Shown one piece after another: positions 7,197-13,267 of a stretch of 22,789 nucleotides of DNA. The DNA is from CAZOKH01 sp964580315 (lineage in GTDB: Bacteria; Chloroflexota; Anaerolineae; Anaerolineales; Anaerolineaceae). The notes beneath the pieces were generated by a model, which was not told the DNA's origin, did no database searches, and worked only from the letters and a program-made list of their open reading frames with translations. The stretch spans positions 1 to 22,789 of the forward strand of contig CAZOKH010000059.1 in NCBI GenBank assembly GCA_964580315.1, read 5' to 3'. The translations under genes and the position numbers were made by a program. Numbering within the stretch: position 1 is the first letter of the stretch; each line of letters begins with the position of its first letter.

Positions 7197-7945
7197 TCTG
7201 CGGGTGGAGCCGACAACGCGGTTTGCAGGCAGGCCAGCCAGGCTTGCTGGTCGGCGCTTGAGGTTGGCAGGGTGGCAACAATGGGCTGCCGAAGCGCGCC
7301 CTCAGCCAGGTCAGTAATGGGCACAATTTTCACTGACGGTTCAGCCCAGCGCGAAGGAATAAAACCAAACGCGTTTTCATTGGTTGAGACGGCTTCGAGC
7401 ATGGCCTGCGGGCCCGGCGCGAGGCGGGCATTGGCGGGCAAGGTGCTGCTGTTGCCCAGGGCTGACCTGAGCCATGCCTGGGCTTCATCGGCGGGTGGAT
7501 ATACCCACAGGTCCAGCGCGACCTCGTCAGCTTCTTTTATTTCGGGGATGAGCTTGTTCCAGGTGCGGGTTTTGCCTGCCAGAATGGATCGCACCTGGGT
7601 GGTGGTGAGAGATGCCACTGAATTCTCCGGATGGGCAATCATCACCCATTCATCCCATCCCAGCGTGTACATATACTCATTAACGTCTTGCGGGTTTCCC
7701 CAAACCAGGCTGATATCCGATTGACTGTCAGCCAGCATGGAAAATGGTGCTTCCTGAAGGTCAAGGGTGGTTTCCGGAAAACGGATCAGGCAATCACTCA
7801 TAGCGTCTCCCAGCCAGGCGAGGTTGATGTCGCGGGCCACCCGCCAGGTTTGGGGTGTTGGTACAACAGCCGAGGATTGCGGCTGGCAAGCCGCCAGGAG
7901 GATGAGACTGAAAAGCACGCCCGAGAGCGTTTTTTTATCCAGCAT
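7193..7945 (-). CDS. Substrate-binding lipoprotein, PstS-like fold (hypothetical)
   Basis: This is a 250-residue exported lipoprotein. The N-terminus has charged residues (DKK), a hydrophobic stretch and a lipobox LAAC with the lipidated cysteine at C20, so it should be anchored outside the cytoplasmic membrane. The remainder resembles small PstS-like periplasmic binding proteins: VSLTTTQVRSILAG-type features (VASLTTTQVRSILAGKTRTW), ENAFGFIPS, and a C-terminal extracytoplasmic solute-binding pattern. The ligand is unknown, and no ABC permease is adjacent. Its ATG lies inside the end of uppP (11-nt overlap, 7935-7945), which suggests translational coupling in a tgt-uppP-lipoprotein operon. Its TAA and the gpmA TAA share bases at 7193-7196. 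Confidence 0.75.
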   Translation of the reverse strand: MLDKKTLSGVLFSLILLAACQPQSSAVVPTPQTWRVARDINLAWLGDAMSDCLIRFPETTLDLQEAPFSMLADSQSDISLVWGNPQDVNEYMYTLGWDEWVMIAHPENSVASLTTTQVRSILAGKTRTWNKLIPEIKEADEVALDLWVYPPADEAQAWLRSALGNSSTLPANARLAPGPQAMLEAVSTNENAFGFIPSRWAEPSVKIVPITDLAEGALRQPIVATLPTSSADQQAWLACLQTALSAPPAD

Positions 7946-8756
7946 AGGTTAAATATAACACCAGCGATCCCATCAGAAAACAGTAGATGGCAAAAATGTT
8001 CATGGAATGGTTCTTAAGAAAATTGAGCAGCCAGCGAATGACAAAATAGCCGCTGATGGCTGCTGAAATGAAACCAATGAAGATGGGGGGTAAAAGACTT
8101 GCGTAATGCGGTGTTACGGTTAAGCCTGCTGCTGAAAAAACACCGGCTCCCAGCATAATTGGAAGCGACATAAGAAAGGAAAAACGGGCTGCATCGGTGC
8201 GTTTAAAGTCGCGCAACATGCAGCCGGTTATCGTTGCGCCTGAGCGTGAAATTCCAGGAAAAACTGAAACGGCCTGGAAGAGGCCGATGATCAGGGCATC
8301 CAGCCAGGTCATTTTGGCAAGCCGGCGTTGACGTTTGCCAATCAATTCACTCGCCAGAAGCAAAACGGCGGTAATGAGAAGAAACCCGCCAGTGACGCCG
8401 GGGCTTTGAAATGCGTCTTCAACATAGTGATTCACAACGAATCCAAAAAGTGCGGCTGGAATGGTTGCCAGAATGAGGAGCCAGCTCATGCGCGATTGAA
8501 TGGAACCAAAAGGATCACGGTTTTTAATGCCCTGAAAGAAACCGGCTATCAAGGCGCCAAGGTCTTTATGGAAATAGGCAATCACTGCAATCACGGTTCC
8601 CATTTGAATTAGAACGCCGAAAGGAAACACCAGTTCAGGGTCAATGGACCAACCCAATAAATAGGGCGTTATCACCAGGTGAGCAGAGCTTGAGATGGGA
8701 AGAAACTCGGTAATTCCCTGGATGATGCCTAAAATGATTGCTTGAATGAAATTCAT
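7935..8756 (-). CDS. uppP: Undecaprenyl-diphosphatase (UppP/BacA)
   Basis: This integral membrane phosphatase recycles undecaprenyl pyrophosphate, the lipid carrier of cell-wall synthesis; overexpression is known to give bacitracin resistance. It has 273 residues and about eight hydrophobic segments. Both family active-site motifs are present: the glutamate-rich GITEFLPISSSAH near the N-terminus and PGISRSGATI in the second half. ATG 8756 (MNFIQAIILGIIQG) was chosen because homologues start there; a longer in-frame reading to 8975 runs into tgt on the same strand and is not credible. It starts 14 nt after the tgt stop and overlaps the next gene by 11 nt, so it is the middle gene of a three-gene operon. 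Confidence 0.95.
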   Translation of the reverse strand: MNFIQAIILGIIQGITEFLPISSSAHLVITPYLLGWSIDPELVFPFGVLIQMGTVIAVIAYFHKDLGALIAGFFQGIKNRDPFGSIQSRMSWLLILATIPAALFGFVVNHYVEDAFQSPGVTGGFLLITAVLLLASELIGKRQRRLAKMTWLDALIIGLFQAVSVFPGISRSGATITGCMLRDFKRTDAARFSFLMSLPIMLGAGVFSAAGLTVTPHYASLLPPIFIGFISAAISGYFVIRWLLNFLKNHSMNIFAIYCFLMGSLVLYLTYAG

Positions 8757-8770
8757 TGATTCACCGGTAA

Positions 8771-9883
8771 TCAGGATGGAGTGATTTGCTGCAAGTATTG
8801 CTGTGCAAAATCGGTGTAGTGGTTTTCGATGATGGCCTGGCGGGCGCTGCGCGCCAGTTGCAGCAGCAGGTAAATGTTGTGAATGGAAATCAGCGTGGCC
8901 GCCAGCATCTCTTTGGAAATGATGAGGTGGCGCAAATAGGCGCGTGAAAAATGCTGGCAAGTGTAGCAGCCGCAATTCTCTTCAATGGGGCGGTGATCGG
9001 CGGCATGGCAGGCGTTGACCAGGTTCATGCGCCCGGTGCTGGTGAGGGCGGCGCCGTGGCGCGCCAGCCGGGTGGGCAGCACACAGTCGAAGATATCAAT
9101 GCCGCGCAAAATGCCGTTCACCAGGTCTTCGGGGGCGCCCACGCCCATCAGGTAGCGCGGTTTATCGGGCGGCAGGACGGCGTTCACTTCTTCAATCATG
9201 GCGTGCATTTCGGGTTTGGTTTCACCCACTGACAGGCCGCCAATGGCGTGACCGGGCAATCCCAGTGAGGCGATAAATTCGGCTGATTGGCGGCGCAAGT
9301 CGGGAAAAATGCCGCCCTGCACAATGCCAAATAAAGCCTGATCGGGACGGGTTTTGGCTTTGATGCAGCGTTCTGCCCAGTTGTGGGTGCGCTGCATGGC
9401 GCGCTGGCTGTATTCCCTGTCATAGGGAGGGGCACATTCATCGAAAGCCATGATGATGTCGGCGCCCAGCTTCTCCTGCACCTGGATCGATTTTTCGGGT
9501 GTGAGGCGGTGCATGGAACCATCGATATGGCTTTTAAAGTCCACCCCGTCTTCATCAATGCGCCGAATTTCGGCAAGTGAAAAAACCTGGAATCCGCCTG
9601 AATCGGTCAGCATGGGGTGCTGCCAGTGCATGAAGTTGTGCACGCCGCCGAATTCAGCGACCAAATCAGCGCCGGGACGTAAATACAGGTGATAGGTGTT
9701 TGCCAGAACCAGCGAAGCCCCCACTTCTTCCAACTGGGCGGGGGTTATGGCTTTGACGGTGGCCTGTGTGCCCACCGGGGCAAACACAGGCGTTTCCAGG
9801 TCTCCGTGCGGGGTGTGAAAAATCCCGGCGCGCGCCTGTCCATCTGTGGCGATTATCTCATACGTGAAGTTCTTTGATGTCAT
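8771..9883 (-). CDS. tgt: tRNA-guanine transglycosylase (queuine tRNA-ribosyltransferase)
   Basis: Tgt exchanges guanine-34 in the anticodon of tRNA-Asp, -Asn, -His and -Tyr for preQ1, a step in queuosine synthesis. The 370-residue protein has the catalytic aspartates D94 in LTDSGGFQVFS and the nucleophile in DIFDCVLPTRLARHG (D266). The structural zinc site is C304, C306, C309 (CGCYTC) and H335 (IHN). Other hallmarks are ANTYHL, FGIVQGG and GGLSVGE. Start ATG 9883 is the usual family N-terminus. It is the first gene of the minus-strand operon and diverges from alr across a 163-bp intergenic region. On the minus strand a TATGAT (9922-9927) is a possible -10 for tgt, without a good -35. Confidence 0.97.
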   Translation of the reverse strand: MTSKNFTYEIIATDGQARAGIFHTPHGDLETPVFAPVGTQATVKAITPAQLEEVGASLVLANTYHLYLRPGADLVAEFGGVHNFMHWQHPMLTDSGGFQVFSLAEIRRIDEDGVDFKSHIDGSMHRLTPEKSIQVQEKLGADIIMAFDECAPPYDREYSQRAMQRTHNWAERCIKAKTRPDQALFGIVQGGIFPDLRRQSAEFIASLGLPGHAIGGLSVGETKPEMHAMIEEVNAVLPPDKPRYLMGVGAPEDLVNGILRGIDIFDCVLPTRLARHGAALTSTGRMNLVNACHAADHRPIEENCGCYTCQHFSRAYLRHLIISKEMLAATLISIHNIYLLLQLARSARQAIIENHYTDFAQQYLQQITPS

Positions 9884-10012
9884 AAAAATTTGTTAACCAT
9901 TCAGTTTCAGGCAGCAAGTGTATCATAACTTATGTACACAGAAACTGCATAAAGGTTCAATTTTGGTCTTGTTTTTGTTCGTAAATTTGTTATCATGGTT
10001 ATTAGTGGTAAC

Positions 10013-10040
10013 TTGTTTTAATATTTCAGAGGGATATAAT
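10013..10040 (+). promoter_or_regulatory. Promoter of alr, apparently giving a leaderless transcript
   Basis: TTGTTT (10013-10018) and a perfect TATAAT (10035-10040) are separated by 16 bases. Only six bases separate the -10 box from the alr ATG at 10047, so the predicted +1 falls on or beside the A of the start codon. No usable Shine-Dalgarno lies between. Confidence 0.6.
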
Positions 10041-10046
10041 AATCAG

Positions 10047-11165
10047 ATGCCCATTTCAACCGATGAATTTACTGCATGGCTGGAAATTGACCTGGGGGCG
10101 ATACAAAACAACATAAGGCTTCTCCGCCAGAAATTATCCAAGCCGGTTATGGCTGTGGTGAAAGCCAATGCTTTTGGACATGGCATTATTCCATCATCGA
10201 AAGCCGCGTTGGCCGGGGATGCAGAGTGGTTGGGGGTTGCCCGGATTGAAGAAGCGCTTCAACTTCGTGAGGCAGGTATTCAGGCGCCTGTGCTGGTCTT
10301 TGGCTATACTGCTCCTTGCAAGGTTAAAGATGCGGCAGGAAATTCCATTCGATTAACCGTGTATGATATGAGTATAGCGCAGGCATATAATGATGAAGCC
10401 TTGCGTTGCGGAACAGTTCTAAAGGTGCATGTAAAAGTGGATACGGGGATGGGACGCCTGGGATTGTTTCCAAACCAGGCGGTTGACTTTTTGCAGGCGC
10501 TGGCCGGTATGAAAGGATTGGATATCGAGGGTATTTTCACTCATTTTGCCCGCGCTGACGAACCCAATCACCACACCAACCAGGAACAAATTGATCGTTT
10601 TACCCAGGTTATTGGTGTAATTGAGAAAAGGGGATTGCGTCCCGCCTGGGTGCATGCCGATAATTCCGCCGGCAGTCTCAATTTTCCGCAGGCAAGCCAT
10701 GATTTGATCCGCACCGGGATCGTGGTTTACGGTTTAAGTCCTTCCAACAAGAATCCGCTGCCAGATGAATACCGCGCGGCTCTGGCGTTTAAGGCAAAAC
10801 TGGTTTCCATTAAAGAGTTCCCGCCGGGTTCTGGTATCAGTTATTCGCACCGCTATGTTACCTATAAAACTGAAAAGATTGGCGTGATCCCGGTGGGTTA
10901 TGCTGACGGCCTGCGCCGCGTTAACGGCAATGAAGTGCTGATTCGGGGTGTGCGCGTGCCGGTTGTGGGCAATGTTTGCATGGACCAGTGCATGATTCAA
11001 CTGGAGAAAGTGCCGGATGCGCAAATTGGGGACGAGGTTGTTTTGATTGGGCAGCAAAATGGCGATAAAATTACTGCTGATGACCTGGCAGAACTGTGGG
11101 GAACGATCAATTACGAAGTGGTTTGCAACATGGCCGCACGGCTGCCGCGAATTTATAAAGAATGA
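10047..11165 (+). CDS. alr: Alanine racemase
   Basis: This PLP-dependent racemase makes D-alanine for peptidoglycan. The 372-residue protein carries the PLP lysine K39 in AVVKANAFGHG, the DTGMGRLG loop, HADNSAGS, the second catalytic base Y266 in GSGISYSHRY, and GNVCMDQ. The residue normally tyrosine four after the lysine is phenylalanine here (F43). ATG 10047 (MPISTDEFTAWLEIDLGAI) matches the usual family N-terminus. An upstream in-frame reading from GTG 9918 would add a hydrophobic stretch, but it passes through the likely promoter. recJ begins 17 nt downstream on the same strand with no terminator between, so the two are probably cotranscribed. Confidence 0.95.
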   Translation: MPISTDEFTAWLEIDLGAIQNNIRLLRQKLSKPVMAVVKANAFGHGIIPSSKAALAGDAEWLGVARIEEALQLREAGIQAPVLVFGYTAPCKVKDAAGNSIRLTVYDMSIAQAYNDEALRCGTVLKVHVKVDTGMGRLGLFPNQAVDFLQALAGMKGLDIEGIFTHFARADEPNHHTNQEQIDRFTQVIGVIEKRGLRPAWVHADNSAGSLNFPQASHDLIRTGIVVYGLSPSNKNPLPDEYRAALAFKAKLVSIKEFPPGSGISYSHRYVTYKTEKIGVIPVGYADGLRRVNGNEVLIRGVRVPVVGNVCMDQCMIQLEKVPDAQIGDEVVLIGQQNGDKITADDLAELWGTINYEVVCNMAARLPRIYKE

Positions 11166-11182
11166 TTTTGAGGAATTAAACC

Positions 11183-13180
11183 ATTACTGAACCGAACGCG
11201 AAACGTTGGATTACGGCATCTCCAATTACTCCTGATATTGATGACGAATTAAGAAAAGCCGGCGTGGAATCTGCCATGCTGCGGCAATTGCTGTTTCGGC
11301 GGGGTGTGCACGGTGTACTCCAGGCGCAGCAATATCTTAACGCTGAAGGGTCGCTGTATGATCCATTTGCCTTGAAAGATATGCACATTGCTGTTGATCG
11401 AATTCTGAGGGCCATACAGCGAGGTGAGAAGATTGTGGTGTACGGCGACTATGATGCCGACGGCATCACCGCTACGGCGCTGCTGGTGCAATGGCTGCGA
11501 AAACTTGAAAAAATTCGAAAAGAAGAATTTGAAAATTTTCGACTGGTAAGAAAAAGTTTAATCTTTTCAAACAATATTAGAAGAAATCCATGGAATTCAT
11601 CCTTTCGTGAAGTGATTTATTCTTCTCGGTTTAAGAAATATTCCCAAACGAAGAAAAATAAAGCGGCTTTACTCAAAATATTTCGGAGACAGGATTTCAA
11701 GAGCTTAATTCAAGAATATATTCCAAACCGTTTCACTGAAGGATATGGATTGAACCTGGAAGCCATGCAAACGCTGCATGACCTGGGCGCGCAATTGATT
11801 ATCACCGTGGATTGCGGCATCCGCTCAATCAAAGAAGTTGAACGAGCAAATGAACTGGGCATGGATGTGATTGTCAGCGACCATCATTGGCCTGAAGCCG
11901 AATTGCCGCCCGCCCTGGCAATCATTTGTCCCAAGCAGGAAGGGGATGCGTATCTCGAAAAAAACCTTGCCGGGGTGGGCATTGCCTATAAGATTGCCCA
12001 GGCGCTGGCTGCCCGCTTGGATATTCCGCATGCAGAAGTGGATGAATACCTTGACCTGGTGGCCCTGGGGACAGTGGCTGACCTGGCCGATTTGACCGGC
12101 GAAAACCGCGCCCTGGTGCGCAAAGGATTGTCACTGCTGCGCAGCGGATCGCGCCTGGGAGTGCGGGCGCTGGCGGGCGCCGCCAATGTGGATATTAGCA
12201 AGATCAATGCCCGCACCATCGGTTTTACGCTGGCGCCGCGTTTGAATGCGGTGGGGAGATTGAAGAACGACCAATTGGACACCGACCAATCGGATACCGA
12301 GCAGTTGGAAATTGCCCAATCGGCTTACCAATTGTTAATCACACAGGATAACCAGGAAGCCGGATTACTGGCGCAAAGGTTGGATGATAAGAATAAAACG
12401 CGGCAAAGAATCACGAATGATATTCAACAAGCAGTCAAAGATAGACTCCAAAACACGGAATTAGGTTTCCTGGTATATGCCAGAGACGAATCGTTTAATC
12501 CCGGGATTGTTGGCCTGGCAGCATCGCGCCTGGTGGAACATTATTACCGCCCGGCAATCGTTGGCGCTTTGGATACCATTTCGGATACAACACGCGCCTC
12601 CTGCCGCAGCATCAATGAGTTCAACATCACCGAGGCCCTGGATGCGTGCAGCGAATTGCTGGAACATCACGGCGGGCATAAAATGGCGGCTGGTTTCACC
12701 GTGAAAAATGAAAACTGGGATGAACTGATAACCCGATTGCAGGCAATTGCCGAGAATCAGTTGAAGGGTTTTGAATTACATCAATCCATTGAGGCAGATT
12801 GGGAATTGAACGGCATGGAAGCCGTGACAGCCCTGTTGAAGGGTGATGAGGGCGGAAATATTTATGATTGGTCCGATCAACTGGAACCCACCGGCATGGC
12901 AAACCCGGAAGTGATTTTAATTGTCCGGAACCTGGTGATAAAAGAATGCAGGGTCATTGGGAAAGAGGGCAATCGGAAACACTTAAAAATGAAATTATCC
13001 GGACAAGATAAAACATCGGCTGTTATGGATGGCATTGCGTGGGGAAAAGGGGATGCCTGGCAGCCCAGGGACTTGACTGGTAAAAAAATCGATTTGATTT
13101 GCAAAGTTGAAAAGAATTACTACAACTATCAATACACAAATCAATTGGTAATTATCGACTTTGAATTGAGCAAGGAATAA
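11183..13180 (+). CDS. recJ: Single-stranded-DNA-specific exonuclease RecJ, with an unusual in-frame insertion and probable ATT start
   Basis: RecJ is a 5'-3' ssDNA exonuclease of the DHH phosphoesterase family used in recombination and mismatch repair. With the ATT start it has 665 residues. Motifs are DYDADG (89-94), VDCGI, the DHH triad (233-235), GTVADLADL, LNAVGRL, the DHHA1 motif GGHKMAAGF (from 497), and an OB-like C-terminal domain beginning near LEPTGMANPE. The family-like N-terminus KRWITASP is in frame upstream of the first conventional start (GTG 11264). No ATG, GTG or TTG occurs between the in-frame stop at 11177 and 11264. ATT 11183 has GAGGAA seven bases upstream. A conventional annotation would give 11264-13180. 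Residues about 108-173 are an A/T-rich insertion absent from ordinary RecJ. Confidence 0.9.
   Translation: MTEPNAKRWITASPITPDIDDELRKAGVESAMLRQLLFRRGVHGVLQAQQYLNAEGSLYDPFALKDMHIAVDRILRAIQRGEKIVVYGDYDADGITATALLVQWLRKLEKIRKEEFENFRLVRKSLIFSNNIRRNPWNSSFREVIYSSRFKKYSQTKKNKAALLKIFRRQDFKSLIQEYIPNRFTEGYGLNLEAMQTLHDLGAQLIITVDCGIRSIKEVERANELGMDVIVSDHHWPEAELPPALAIICPKQEGDAYLEKNLAGVGIAYKIAQALAARLDIPHAEVDEYLDLVALGTVADLADLTGENRALVRKGLSLLRSGSRLGVRALAGAANVDISKINARTIGFTLAPRLNAVGRLKNDQLDTDQSDTEQLEIAQSAYQLLITQDNQEAGLLAQRLDDKNKTRQRITNDIQQAVKDRLQNTELGFLVYARDESFNPGIVGLAASRLVEHYYRPAIVGALDTISDTTRASCRSINEFNITEALDACSELLEHHGGHKMAAGFTVKNENWDELITRLQAIAENQLKGFELHQSIEADWELNGMEAVTALLKGDEGGNIYDWSDQLEPTGMANPEVILIVRNLVIKECRVIGKEGNRKHLKMKLSGQDKTSAVMDGIAWGKGDAWQPRDLTGKKIDLICKVEKNYYNYQYTNQLVIIDFELSKE
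11504..11701 (+). other. A/T-rich 66-codon in-frame insertion within recJ
   Basis: Ordinary RecJ proteins pass in a few residues from the strand after DYDADG to the conserved YIPNRxxEGYGLN block. Here roughly 66 extra codons lie between them. The stretch is visibly richer in A and T than the flanking gene and encodes a basic peptide (for example RRNPWNSSFREV, SRFKKYSQTKKNK). A 7-bp inverted repeat, CTTGAAA (11504-11510) and TTTCAAG (11695-11701), marks a segment of exactly 66 codons. The boundaries are my estimate. The segment looks acquired, but no known mobile element was recognised. Confidence 0.6.
12269..12328 (+). repeat. Imperfect 15-nt tandem repeat (four units) within recJ
   Basis: Four successive 15-nt units beginning at 12269, 12284, 12299 and 12314 encode DQLDT, DQSDT, EQLEI and AQSAY. 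They expand the segment after the conserved LNAVGRL motif, which is shorter in typical RecJ. The frame is kept. The first two units are nearly identical in DNA; the last two have drifted. Confidence 0.75.
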
Positions 13181-13267
13181 TCGATTGTTTTTTAATACAT
13201 TTGATGTTCTAGGTTTTTTATCTTAAGAGGGTGTGATTGACAAAATTTTAAAAAACAGGGAAGCAAA

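Noticed and set aside
8757..8975. N-terminal extension of uppP
   Set aside because: The added residues are the tgt coding sequence read in another frame, and homologues begin at MNFIQ.
9922..9950. Minus-strand tgt promoter with -10 TATGAT
   Set aside because: No acceptable -35 lies at 16-18 bases, so it is mentioned only within the tgt entry.
13230..13267. TTGACA just before the helicase gene as a promoter -35
   Set aside because: A correctly spaced -10 would fall on the ribosome-binding site and start codon, and no -10 sequence is present.
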